From NCBI GenBank assembly GCA_963930645.1, contig OZ005649.1:386871887-386935886 (forward strand): DNA of 64,000 nucleotides. Reading direction: 5' to 3'. This document shows, one piece after another, positions 48,526-60,205 of the stretch. Made by a program: the position numbers and the translations under genes. The DNA is from Salticus scenicus. Lineage: Eukaryota > Arthropoda > Arachnida > Araneae > Salticidae. Each line of letters opens with the position of its first letter. Position 1 is the stretch's first letter. The notes below the pieces were generated by a model. It was not told where the DNA came from. It made no database searches and saw only the letters and a list, made by a program, of their open reading frames with translations.

Positions 48526-48740
48526 TAGAATACCTCGTTCGAACATCCTGCTCACATTTGTTCTTGAGATATGCTGATAACAGACATATACACATAGGGA
48601 CAGACATACAGACCAACAGCTATAAATTTGTTTTTTAGATTCAGGGGACTTAAAAATATGTAAATATAACTACAACAGAAAAAAAAAATCGCCTTTAAGT
48701 AATGTTTTCTCTCCCATATATCAGTAAGAGAAAGTTAAAA
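48526..48740 (-). mobile_element. Long-TIR element, right fragment of the split copy
   Basis: Resumes TAGAATACC, then TTGTTCTTGAGATATGCTGA, a CAGACAT tract and an end with GTAAGAGAAAGTTAAAA, parallel to 32,885-33,110. Confidence 0.75.
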
Positions 48741-49950
48741 AAGTAAATCTAAATTTAAATTGCTAATGTATCCAGAAGCTTAATTACAATTAAATAACAT
48801 TTTTGAAAGAACTACTCCTTTTAAAAATTTTGTTTGTGCTCCTAGCATGTTGATATACCTTATGTCTAAAATTCACTTTATTTTCGAGGTCATCTACATT
48901 ATACGATGGTAAGCAATGTATAAGAATAGAAAAGTATATTTTTCTTTTCCTGACATTCCCCTTTTTTTAATATATATATAAATGCTCAGAACTGAATATA
49001 AAAATATTAGTGAATAATTCAGTGAAAAATGTTCACAAGTGGCAAAATTATTTATTGTAAAATCATTTATTTTTCTCTAAACTCCACAATCTATAAAAGC
49101 TGTCGCGTTTCTAATATTAACGGGCAGTAATTCTGAAGAATTGCTCTGGCAATGTTCTTTAGTTATCTTTAACTGCAGAAAAATTTATCTATACTAGACA
49201 AAGAAAGTAAGAACCATTTTTCCAACCACTTCGTTTAATCAATCACGTGCGAAAAAAAAAAAAAAAAAAAAAAAAAAAACACTTAAAAGATAAATAGCCG
49301 GTGACAGTACTTTCTATTTGATAGCAGGATTTCACATGTAACTATAATTAAAAATTTTAATTTAAAAGATTAGTTCCATTTTTGTTCTTAAACATACAAT
49401 TTTTGATTTTTTTAAACTTAAGAATGGAGATTATTTTAAAATTGATTAGAGTATAAATCATATGTGAGGAGGAAAAAAAAAAAAAAAAAAAAAAAAATCA
49501 AAACCTATTGTTTATAATGATTTTGCCTTTTAAGATAAACCAATATACTTATAATTAATTATATTTTTCACTTCATTTCATATAAATAATATTTTAAAGA
49601 TTCAAGTTTTATTTATTTTGTTCAGTTCTAGGTATTATTTTAAAAAATTGCAGTTGGAGTTGTCAGGCGTTAAAAATATTTTTACGAAATAAACCAGTAA
49701 TGTAGAATATACTATACCTAATAATAATAATTTTGAATTTTGTCGTATACTTTCCTCAACACACATATAAAATACAGAGTTTCACAAACAAATTGAAAAC
49801 AATTTGTGGAAAAAATGGTAAAGGAATGAACTTAAACAGACGATATACACGAATGCAAATAGTTCTCACAAAGATTTAAAAGATTACAAGAATCTTAATA
49901 TTGACAGACAATCCACCATATCGAGGTTCCACATATCGCGCCTAGGCAAG
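48741..49950. other. AT-rich sequence, no gene seen
   Basis: Contains long A-runs at 49,252-49,279 and 49,473-49,497. No ORF or repeat partner found. Confidence 0.5.
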
Positions 49951-50663
49951 AAAAGTGATGCAACTCAAAAATGTAATATTTGAGAAAAATCAACTAGTAC
50001 AATCAAGGTAACGAAAGAGTACTGAGTAGCATTATTATAAATGTGACGCAACTCAAAAATGTAGTATTTGAGAAAAATCAACTAGTACAATCAAGGTAAC
50101 GAAAGAGTACTGAGTAGCATTATTATAAAAGTGACGCAACTCAAATAGGTAGTATTTGAGAAAAATTAACTAGTACAATCAAGGTAATGAAAGAGTACTG
50201 AGTAGTATTACTATAAAAGTGACGCAACTCAAATATGTAGTATTTGAGAAAATCAGCTAGTACAATCAAGGTAACGAAGGAGTACTGGGTAGCATTATTA
50301 TAATAGTGATGCAACTCAAAAATTTAGTATTTGAGAAAAATCAACTATTACAATAAGGGTAACGAAAGAGTACTGAGTAGCATTATTACAAAAGTAACGC
50401 AACTCAAAAATGTAGTATTTGTGAAAAAACAACTAGTACAATCAGGGTAACGAAAGAGTACTGAGTAGCATTATTATAAAAGTGACGCAACTCAAAAATG
50501 TAGTATTTGAGAAAAAACTAGTACAATCAAGGTAACGAAAGAGTACTGAGTAACATCATTATAAAATTGACGCAACTCAAAAATGTAGTATTTGAGAAAA
50601 ATCAACTAGTACAATCAAGATAACGAAAGAGTACTGAGTAGCATTATTATAAAAGTGACACAA
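49951..50663. repeat. 88-bp tandem repeat, eight units
   Basis: The landmark GTGACGCAACTCAAAAATGT recurs near 49,955, 50,043, 50,131, 50,219, 50,306, 50,394, 50,482 and 50,568. A partial ninth unit is at 50,655. Spacing is 86-88 bp. Each unit has TATTTGAGAAAAATCAACTA and GAGTACTGAGTAG. Units are well conserved. The adjoining MITE inserted 13 bp past the last partial unit. Confidence 0.96.
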
Positions 50664-50677
50664 CTGCATCATATGTA

Positions 50678-50789
50678 CAGGGTGATTATAATAAAAGTTA
50701 AAATTTCAAAACGCTATAATTTTAAAACTACCCATCAGAGCGATTTGATATTTTACCAGAACAATCGAGAGACAATGAAATTTTGTTTG

Positions 50790-50826
<37 letters not shown>

Positions 50827-51196
50827 CCAAAATGTGCCGTGAATTATCCGTAAAGTAAGCTCCCTTTTTTCTCTTTTCACTATGACTGCTTCCATTGTAA
50901 ACACGTATTCTTGTAGTTTTACTAAATAAAATTGTGGTAAACCCTTGAAGTCTATTGTTTCCTGCTATTCCACTGTGTTGCTAACAACATTCCGGTGTTT
51001 AATGAATACATTTAGGCGTTTCCCCTGACATTACCTTGACAGCGCCATCTATAGAAACATGTTGGAACTACTTTTTTTCCTCCTCCAAACAAAATTTCAT
51101 TGCCAAACGGTTGCTCTGGTAAAATATCAAACCGCTCTGATGGGTATTTTAAAATTATAGCGTTTTGAAATCGTAACTTTAATTATAATCACCCTG
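50678..51196. mobile_element. Mariner-type MITE (519 bp), full copy
   Basis: Same family as 30,548-31,057, with ends CAGGGTGATTATAATAAAAG and CAGGGTGATTATAATTAAAG (reverse strand) and TA on both sides. It has a 32-base A-tract at 50,792-50,823 where the other copy has a shorter A-rich stretch. That tract is the left breakpoint of the tandem duplication. Confidence 0.93.
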
Positions 51197-51996
51197 TAGA
51201 TAACTTTCGCGATAGAGATATGGGACTTTTTATGCACGTTGAGTCACTGAAAGTGCATTTTTCAATGATATATGCTTGAAATTGCCATTATTTATTTATT
51301 TATTTTTTATTCGTGCCACTTTTTTTTTTGTCTGGGTGAGATATGCTCTAGCCGCATTCTCTCATATACAATTTCTGCTTTCATGTACTTTATAAAATGA
51401 CGTATAGTGTTTGTATTGGATCTAATTTGACTTCTGAACGCTATACCCTATAGAGGTGAGTTCGGGCTCTATTTTGGCAATCCGAGCCCACCCGGGCCCG
51501 AAACATTTTTGAACTGAGCTCGCCCGAGCCCGAAAAATTTTGTGTGATCAGAGCCCGAGCCCGATATTGAAAGTGGTACGCTATGCAACGCATACACAAT
51601 AGTAAAATTAAATACCGTTTTCATTTTCAAATTAATTTTCTTACTATCAATCCTCAATTTAAATAACTATAAATGTTATTATAACAATTTATAATGTCTG
51701 TGTCTCTGTATACATGTATATATTTATATAATATATATTTATAGTTCAGCCCATTGTTTATAACGCGCCTATCGGGGGACAAAAAATTTATCCGAATGAG
51801 TGATATAATGAGGCCCAATATAACGAGGAGGAAGGATTACTGTATAACACTATGACATAATATGCATCTCGTTGAAAAAAAAAGTTCTATTTAGAAAAAG
51901 GAAAGTGAAAGCGAAAGATGGTTTGCAAGATTATTTTGTGATTTATAACCTATCATGACTATTATGGCAAAACTAAAGGTGCTCTCAAAATGAATA

Positions 51997-52028
<32 letters not shown>

Positions 52029-52198
52029 CATTTTCTAGTTAGTGAAGAATAAAATAAACGGAACTTTTAGCTTCAATCCGAGCCCGCCCGGAGCCCGAAG
52101 ACTTGCGTAAGATTTGAGCCCGATCGGGTTCGGGCTCGGGCTTACGGGCTCGGGCTGAGGCCGTCTCATCTCTGATACCCTATGCACCCCATTTCTGA

Positions 52199-52229
<31 letters not shown>

Positions 52230-53114
52230 TAATTTTTGGAAGGCCTAAATAGAAATATCGACTATTTTTAAATTTGCCTTATTGCCTCCCCCCCCCCTTA
52301 AAATTTAAAGACATAATTTTTAAGAAACATGAACCTGTAATGCATCATAATTAATTTTAAAAAAATGCTTGAGGGTGAATTTAATAATTTGAACTATGAA
52401 TTTATTTCCAATTATTGTGATATTTTATGGAAATAATTATTTGTTTCCATAAAATAGCACAATAATATTATAAATAATATAACAAATAATAACATAATAT
52501 TCTCAAAACAATTATTATTTTTTTCACAACTAGTTTTCAATATATGTGATTATAAAATAACTGTACATTCTTGTAATAATTACATTTTATTGCATAAATA
52601 ATATTATTAATGAAACATATATCGTACTAAGGCACATTTTTTTTTGTATATTTCAATGCGTTCTCCGTGCACATTTCGACGCAGCACCCTGCGTCCCACC
52701 GTAACCCCCCTCTCCCCCCCCCCCCCCCAAAAAAAAAGGGCGGAACATAGCTTGTGTAATCGAATTACATAAAAATTACATTTATGTAATTTTGATGTAA
52801 TTATATGCAGTATATTGCTTCTTATTCTCTATAATTATTGATGATAAAATTATTGAAATATACATACTTTTAGATATTTGTAAAATATGACTATAATGAA
52901 TTCATTAATCTTAAAAATAAACAATTTTTTTTTTTTTTTTTAATTAAAATTGAATATACATGCAGCTGAATTTTTTTTTTTTCACGTGACACAAAAATAT
53001 GCACTTTTATCACAGAAAATATAATAAATAGAAATGAACTGTAGAAATATATTGCAATATATTGAATAAAAATTTTACTCAATGAACAACACTTTCTGTC
53101 TCCCTGTATTTTTT

Positions 53115-53147
<33 letters not shown>
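50824..53147. repeat. 2.33-kb tandem duplication, unit 1
   Basis: Begins GTTCCAAAATGTGCCGTGAA and ends with a 32-base A-tract. It matches unit 2 with almost no substitutions that I can see. The differences noted are a TTTA microsatellite 8 bp shorter and a C-run 7 bases longer (near 52,720). It contains the right part of a MITE and a hAT-type element. Confidence 0.95.
51451..52174. mobile_element. hAT-type element, copy in unit 1 (724 bp)
   Basis: Ends TAGAGGTGAG and the reverse complement of CAGAGATGAG, with the 8-bp target duplication ATACCCTA at 51,443-51,450 and 52,175-52,182. Unusually GC-rich ends contain tandem GAGCCC words. No transposase ORF. The 62-codon minus ORF at its left end only reads through the TIR. 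The middle (about 51,735-51,850) has ATAACGAGGAGGAAGGATTA before CTGTA, which resembles the end of a pogo-like element. Confidence 0.88.
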
Positions 53148-53150
<3 letters not shown>

Positions 53151-53520
53151 CCAAAATGTGCCGTGAATTATCCGTAAAGTAAGCTCCCTTTTTTCTCTTT
53201 TCACTATGACTGCTTCCATTGTAAACACGTATTCTTGTAGTTTTACTAAATAAAATTGTGGTAAACCCTTGAAGTCTATTGTTTCCTGCTATTCCACTGT
53301 GTTGCTAACAACATTCCGGTGTTTAATGAATACATTTAGGCGTTTCCCCTGACATTACCTTGACAGCGCCATCTATAGAAACATGTTGGAACTACTTTTT
53401 TTCCTCCTCCAAACAAAATTTCATTGCCAAACGGTTGCTCTGGTAAAATATCAAACCGCTCTGATGGGTATTTTAAAATTATAGCGTTTTGAAATCGTAA
53501 CTTTAATTATAATCACCCTG
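53148..53520. mobile_element. Mariner-type MITE, truncated duplicate
   Basis: Right ~373 bp of the MITE at 50,678, cut at the A-tract by the duplication breakpoint. Confidence 0.92.
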
Positions 53521-53782
53521 TAGATAACTTTCGCGATAGAGATATGGGACTTTTTATGCACGTTGAGTCACTGAAAGTGCATTTTTCAATGATATATGCT
53601 TGAAATTGCCATTATTTATTTATTTATTTATTTATTTTTTATTCGTGCCACTTTTTTTTTTGTCTGGGTGAGATATGCTCTAGCCGCATTCTCTCATATA
53701 CAATTTCTGCTTTCATGTACTTTATAAAATGACGTATAGTGTTTGTATTGGATCTAATTTGACTTCTGAACGCTATACCCTA

Positions 53783-54328
53783 TAGAGGTGAGTTCGGGCT
53801 CTATTTTGGCAATCCGAGCCCACCCGGGCCCGAAACATTTTTGAACTGAGCTCGCCCGAGCCCGAAAAATTTTGTGTGATCAGAGCCCGAGCCCGATATT
53901 GAAAGTGGTACGCTATGCAACGCATACACAATAGTAAAATTAAATACCGTTTTCATTTTCAAATTAATTTTCTTACTATCAATCCTCAATTTAAATAACT
54001 ATAAATGTTATTATAACAATTTATAATGTCTGTGTCTCTGTATACATGTATATATTTATATAATATATATTTATAGTTCAGCCCATTGTTTATAACGCGC
54101 CTATCGGGGGACAAAAAATTTATCCGAATGAGTGATATAATGAGGCCCAATATAACGAGGAGGAAGGATTACTGTATAACACTATGACATAATATGCATC
54201 TCGTTGAAAAAAAAAGTTCTATTTAGAAAAAGGAAAGTGAAAGCGAAAGATGGTTTGCAAGATTATTTTGTGATTTATAACCTATCATGACTATTATGGC
54301 AAAACTAAAGGTGCTCTCAAAATGAATA

Positions 54329-54360
<32 letters not shown>

Positions 54361-54506
54361 CATTTTCTAGTTAGTGAAGAATAAAATAAACGGAACTTTT
54401 AGCTTCAATCCGAGCCCGCCCGGAGCCCGAAGACTTGCGTAAGATTTGAGCCCGATCGGGTTCGGGCTCGGGCTTACGGGCTCGGGCTGAGGCCGTCTCA
54501 TCTCTG
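53783..54506. mobile_element. hAT-type element, copy in unit 2 (724 bp)
   Basis: Same length and same 8-bp ATACCCTA flanks (53,775-53,782 and 54,507-54,514), offset 2,332 bp from the first copy. The shared flanks show that it was copied by the tandem duplication and not by a second transposition. Confidence 0.9.
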
Positions 54507-54530
54507 ATACCCTATGCACCCCATTTCTGA

Positions 54531-54561
<31 letters not shown>

Positions 54562-55439
54562 TAATTTTTGGAAGGCCTAAATAGAAATATCGACTATTTT
54601 TAAATTTGCCTTATTGCCTCCCCCCCCCCTTAAAATTTAAAGACATAATTTTTAAGAAACATGAACCTGTAATGCATCATAATTAATTTTAAAAAAATGC
54701 TTGAGGGTGAATTTAATAATTTGAACTATGAATTTATTTCCAATTATTGTGATATTTTATGGAAATAATTATTTGTTTCCATAAAATAGCACAATAATAT
54801 TATAAATAATATAACAAATAATAACATAATATTCTCAAAACAATTATTATTTTTTTCACAACTAGTTTTCAATATATGTGATTATAAAATAACTGTACAT
54901 TCTTGTAATAATTACATTTTATTGCATAAATAATATTATTAATGAAACATATATCGTACTAAGGCACATTTTTTTTTGTATATTTCAATGCGTTCTCCGT
55001 GCACATTTCGACGCAGCACCCTGCGTCCCACCGTAACCCCCCTCTCCCCCCCCCCAAAAAAAAGGGCGGAACATAGCTTGTGTAATCGAATTACATAAAA
55101 ATTACATTTATGTAATTTTGATGTAATTATATGCAGTATATTGCTTCTTATTCTCTATAATTATTGATGATAAAATTATTGAAATATACATACTTTTAGA
55201 TATTTGTAAAATATGACTATAATGAATTCATTAATCTTAAAAATAAACAATTTTTTTTTTTTTTTTAATTAAAATTGAATATACATGCAGCTGAATTTTT
55301 TTTTTTTCACGTGACACAAAAATATGCACTTTTATCACAGAAAATATAATAAATAGAAATGAACTGTAGAAATATATTGCAATATATTGAATAAAAATTT
55401 TACTCAATGAACAACACTTTCTGTCTCCCTGTATTTTTT

Positions 55440-55470
<31 letters not shown>

Positions 55471-55472
<2 letters not shown>

Positions 55473-56358
55473 AACAATAATTCCGAACATTTCCAAAACT
55501 TTTACCATTTCGAGTTTTAAGAAAAAAATGTAATTGTTGAATCGGAGAAAAAAATTCACAAGAGTTTTTTTTTTAAACTTTCGTTTCTTGCCATGAAATC
55601 TGGTACTCAGTAATACAGCGTTGCATTAGAAGTTTTTTAAGCGAAACTTTTACACTGGATTCCAAACCAATTTGAAAAAATTACTTATATATAATATTCT
55701 TGTACTGTATTTTCGCCATCAATCACTTTCTTCTTGCATATTTTTTCCTTTTCCCTCCTCTTTTTTTTGTGTCATGGTACTGGAAAAGTCACTTATATAG
55801 CAATAATTTCAAAATCTGGTATATATTTTTTTTCTCGTATCAGTTTAAAAAGTTTTAATACATCATGAAGAAATTCTTTTTTAAAAGGTTTTTTCATAAG
55901 TCCTAAGACCACTTTAAAAATATATATTGAAAAACAGAATGATTTATCGAATTATTAATGAAACATAATTTACAAATTGAAAAAAAAAAAAAAAAAAGAA
56001 AGGTTGTTTACACAAACACACACATATAATAAAACAACATCAACGACAAAGTTGATACAGGCCTGTATTACTTCAAGAGGAAGCGTAATATTAAAAATAA
56101 ATAAATAAATAAATAAATGAATAATAATAAATTTTTAAATAATATACATAATTTCACCATACTTTGTAAGCATTTTCTTGTTTTAAACACGACATTAATT
56201 AGAAATATATATATTTGTTTTATAAAAAACTTTCTTAAATTTTTATTGTGTTATTCCTGCTGATGTATTTGAGATGAGAAACTTCAATTATCTATAACAT
56301 ATTTTTTATACTTAAAAAAAAAAAAGTTAATATAAATAAAGTTAAATTAAAAATTAAG
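55471..56358. other. AT-rich sequence, no gene seen
   Basis: Contains A-run 55,980-55,997 and (AAAT)n near 56,095-56,118. Nothing else identified. Confidence 0.5.
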
Positions 56359-56360
56359 TA

Positions 56361-57239
56361 CAGTAGCCGCCGCTTAATAAAATCAGCATCGCCGGTTAAT
56401 AAACTCAAAAGAAAATCTTTTTAACAGTAAAAATGATCATGTATGTAAGCTAAACAATGAATTATATTTTCACACCGGATTTTTTAAAAGAGAAAAAGAA
56501 ACAAAACACAGCAAGCCATCACATTATTACTCTTTGTCGAAAATTATATGCCTGGAAAAAAAAAAAAAAAAAAAAAAAAGAAAAAGAAAAACACGCTTCA
56601 CCGTGTGTTGTAGTTCTGAATTCGAGGAATAAATTATTCAAATGATAGGCCAATGAGTATTTTTTTCTGTCTTAAAATATTCAAATAGAGTTTCTGGTTC
56701 TTATTTTGAAGCAACTTATCTGCAAGATACGCAAACAGGTAATTTTTATTTTGAATGTAAAGCGTAAAATTTTGGTAAAGCCTGATGGTTTGCTTCAAAT
56801 GTGTAGTCAAAGGAAGGCCACGTCGAAGCTTGAAATTTCTCAGTTTGCTTCATGTAAACATAACAATAAAGATTATATTACTGCCTAAATTGTACCAAAC
56901 GGAGGAGGGAATCACAAGCGAAAATGAATAAGGAGAGTAGAAGTCATCAACGTAGCACTTCTAGATAGGTACAAAAATGCCAGGTCAAAGAAAATATCCA
57001 TCTTTTATGAAACTTTTTCTCTAAAAGCTCAAAATTTTACATAAATGATAAGTAGCAAAAACTCCATTTCTACGGATGGCTAATTGATAGATGGAAGGGC
57101 GAAGAAGAATTTATTTCCATATTTAGGTAAGGAGTACTCTTTTATTGAGTTTGGGCATGTCCGCCGGGTATAAAAATCAGCCGCTTAATAAAATCATTTT
57201 GATGAAAACAAAAGTGATTTTATAAAGCGGCGGCTACTG
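56361..57239. mobile_element. Pogo-like MITE (879 bp)
   Basis: Ends CAGTAGCCGCCGCTTAATAA and CAGTAGCCGCCGCTTTATAA (reverse strand), with TA at 56,359-56,360 and 57,240-57,241. The subterminal CAGCCGCTTAATAAAATCA is repeated at the right. Short ORFs inside show no transposase motifs. Confidence 0.88.
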
Positions 57240-57241
57240 TA

Positions 57242-57879
57242 TTTTGTTTGTTGAAATCCGTCATGAAATTCGTTGGCGCTCATGTTTCTGTATAATTCAA
57301 ATAAAAAAAAAAAATAATAATAATTACAAATTACGGATTCTTTATGTAAAAAATAGAAATAAATAAAAAATATATTTACACGAAATCTTTCAAAATTTCA
57401 GTGTATCATATTATGGCTTAATTCATGACGCTTTAAGCGTGCCAAAGGTTTTATAAACAAATTTTATTTAAGCTTCAGACACCGCGATTGTATAGATCCG
57501 TTTACTGAGCTGTTATTTTTACCATAAGACACTTATACTTTAAAATTATTTAATTAAATATTTTTTCTTGCATTAGGTAGTGTTTAGTAAAGTATATAAT
57601 AGTGATAATGTTTGCTTCCATATACATTGTTTTTATTTAATAACAAGATGCTATAAAATTTGTTGTAGTACATTATAAAACTGTGCTGTTAAATCAAAAT
57701 TACAATTTTGTGCATTTCAAATTAGGCAATTTGCCGAAACAATTTTTAGAAAATGGTAGTTTAGGGTTGCCAAAGTTTGAAAACTCTAACTTTATTGGAA
57801 GCTAAGTTCAGAAAATTTCCAGTACAATCCATTGGTTGCCTAACCTAGAACTTTCTTGAAAATTTGCGGTATACTTACA
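57242..57879. other. AT-rich sequence, no gene seen
   Basis: No repeat partner or ORF of note. Confidence 0.45.
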
Positions 57880-58149
57880 AATTCAATTATTATTTTCTTC
57901 TACATTCAAGTATTGGAAAGTATTATATTCTTAAAAATTTTCGACTTCCGGCTTTCGAAGTATTTACACGTTTTGAGAGATCTAGAACACGATTTGACCA
58001 TTTTTAGAAAATGTCTGTCTGTCTCTGCGTATGTGTGCGTATGTGACAAAAATTTTGTGACGACTGTATCTCCGTAACTACTACTCGGAATTGTGTATAA
58101 ATTTATATATAGATGCATCTTTACCTAAACTAGTGCCTATTAACTTTTG

Positions 58150-59085
58150 GTGTCAATCGCTCAACAGGTGGCGCTGTTATACAGTGATTTTTCACAATTT
58201 AAAAGGAGGCTATATCTCAGGTTCTATTGCGCATAATCAAACAAAACTTGCTATGTGAGAAGGCCATTATGAGACATTATGCTGATTCAGTTTTAATGCT
58301 TATTGGCCAACAGGTAGTGCTGCTATATAGCGATTTCCGAAGTTTAAGGAAAGGCTATACCTCAGGAACTGCTGCACAGAATTGCATATAAATTTATATG
58401 TAGATGCACATTGACATAAATGAAAGCCTGTCAACTTTTGGTGTGAACTGCCCAACAGGTGGCGCTGTTATACTGCTGTTTTCCTCAATAATGGGAAGGC
58501 TACATGTAAATTTCTAATGCATATAACTGTACGAAACCTGATATATGAGAAAACCTTTATAAAAACGCATTTTTAAAGATGCTATTTACATAAAATAAAA
58601 CCGTCTTTCTTTGGATATTTAGTGTTAGTTTTCTATAAGATGAAAATCTTTTGCATTCATCCTGTTAGATAATTTTAATAAATAAAAATTTTAATAAATT
58701 GCTTACCCTTAGTGAATTAATATAGGAAAATACAGAAGAAAGTCTTGTGGTGGCCACAGCATACTAGTTTTTAAAAATGACAGGTTGCGTTGCTATGCTG
58801 CAATTTTTCTTCAATTGCAGATTGGTTATATCTCAGCTTCTGAAATGTATATGCCCTATTGTTATGTGAAATGATTTTTATGAAAAATTATGTTGACTCA
58901 GTTTGGATGTATATTGCCCGAAAAGGGAACCGCTGTAATGCGATATTTTGAATTTGGTAGAATTGTAATTTCATTTCATTTCACCAGTTTTTATGTGGTG
59001 AGATAACTTTTTCTCCCTATATAAGTATAAATTCAATGTTGACTCAATTTGAATGCATATCGACCGATAGGTGGCACTGTTATGC
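58150..59085. repeat. ~146-bp minisatellite
   Basis: The landmark CAACAGGTGGCGCTGTTAT and variants recur near 58,164, 58,310, 58,456, 58,782 and 59,066, accompanied by GGCTATATCTCAGGTTCTA. The copies are diverged and some are missing. Related to 45,995-46,440. Confidence 0.75.
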
Positions 59086-59399
59086 TGTTCCTTTTAAGTT
59101 TTATTTAATTTTTCTACGATGTATACATTAGAAAGTTTTACAAGAATGTTCTGTGATGACCACAGCATGTGAGGTTTTACTTGTTAAATGGTATTTATGA
59201 TGTTATATGATTTTCTACATCAATTTAAAAAATCTGGAGTGACTCCACTCGACTTTCCGAACATTGAGTAATTAACTGTTTTGTAGATAAAGTAAAGAAA
59301 GAGGAGTTGTTAAACAAACAAGAGAGAGAAAATCATAATAGAGTGTTTGAGTATTTTTCTCCATATATTACAAGATGTTTTATTTAACGCTACTGAAAT

Positions 59400-60070
59400 T
59401 TGAGCCCATAGATCGTAATGAAAAAGAATTTTTCGTTGTGTCCCTGTAAAAACCTATAAATGTTAGATTCAACAAAATGCTTATAGTTAGTGCAACAGTG
59501 ATTTATAATATTCATATAAATTTTCAGCTCAACTGAATAAGGCGTTTAGATGCTATCGCACTTTTAAAAACTCGGTCCCATAGGCCATAATGATTAAGAA
59601 TTTTTCTTTGTGCCCCTGTCAAAAATATATAAGTGCTAAATTCACCAAAATTTTTCAGTTGGTGCAACTGTGACCTATAACATGTGTATACATTTTTTGC
59701 TCAATCGAATAAGGCGTTCACACGCTATCACACTTTTAAAAATTTGGTCGCATAGGCCATAATGATAAAGAATTTTTCTTTGTGTCTCTGTAAAAAAACT
59801 ATAAGTGCTAGATTCTCCAAAATGTATACATATTGAGTATCTGTGACCTATATTATGTGTATAAATTTTTTGCTCAATAAGGCGTTTATATGCTATCGCA
59901 CTTTTAAGATTTTGGTCCCATAGGCCATAATGATAAAGAATTTTTGTTTGTGTCCCTGTAAAAAAACTATGAGTGCTAGATTCATCAAAATCAATAGGGT
60001 TCGTGCTACGGTGACTTGTAACATGCGTACCAACTTACAGCTCATTCGAGCAAATCGTTTAGATGCTAGC
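59400..60070. repeat. ~170-bp minisatellite, four units
   Basis: The landmark CCCATAGGCCATAATGATAA recurs in variant form near 59,405, 59,577, 59,749 and 59,920. Each unit includes GTGTCCCTGTAAAAA and GATGCTATCGCACTTTT. Confidence 0.85.
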
Positions 60071-60205
60071 GTGTTCACTCACACACATACACACACATAC
60101 TGACTCAGGGGACCTCGAAACGTATAGAAACATGAAAATCTCAAATTCGGATTTATGACATGATTACAATACTTTCCCCACTATAGTGTTCGGAAAGTAA
60201 AAACT

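Larger units (their letters stand above)
53148..55470. repeat. 2.33-kb tandem duplication, unit 2
   Basis: Starts at the same GTTCC after the A-tract and ends in a 30-base A-tract before unique sequence GAAACAATAATTCC. Bounded on both sides by A-tracts like unit 1. Confidence 0.95.
57880..60205. mobile_element. Long-TIR element with two internal minisatellites (~2.3 kb)
   Basis: The left end has TTGGAAAGTATTATATTC. The right end reversed gives GGGGAAAGTATTGTAATC with TTTACTTTCC outside. A TGTCTGTCTGTCTCTGCG tract follows the left end, and a CACACACATACACACACATA tract precedes the right end, giving mirrored organisation. Between them are a ~146-bp array and a ~170-bp array. The 61-codon minus ORF at 59,893 is spurious. 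Confidence 0.65.

Noticed and set aside
51469..53989. Identical 62-residue minus ORFs in both duplication units
   Set aside because: They cover the GAGCCC-rich TIR of the hAT-type element and are duplicates of one another by segmental copying.
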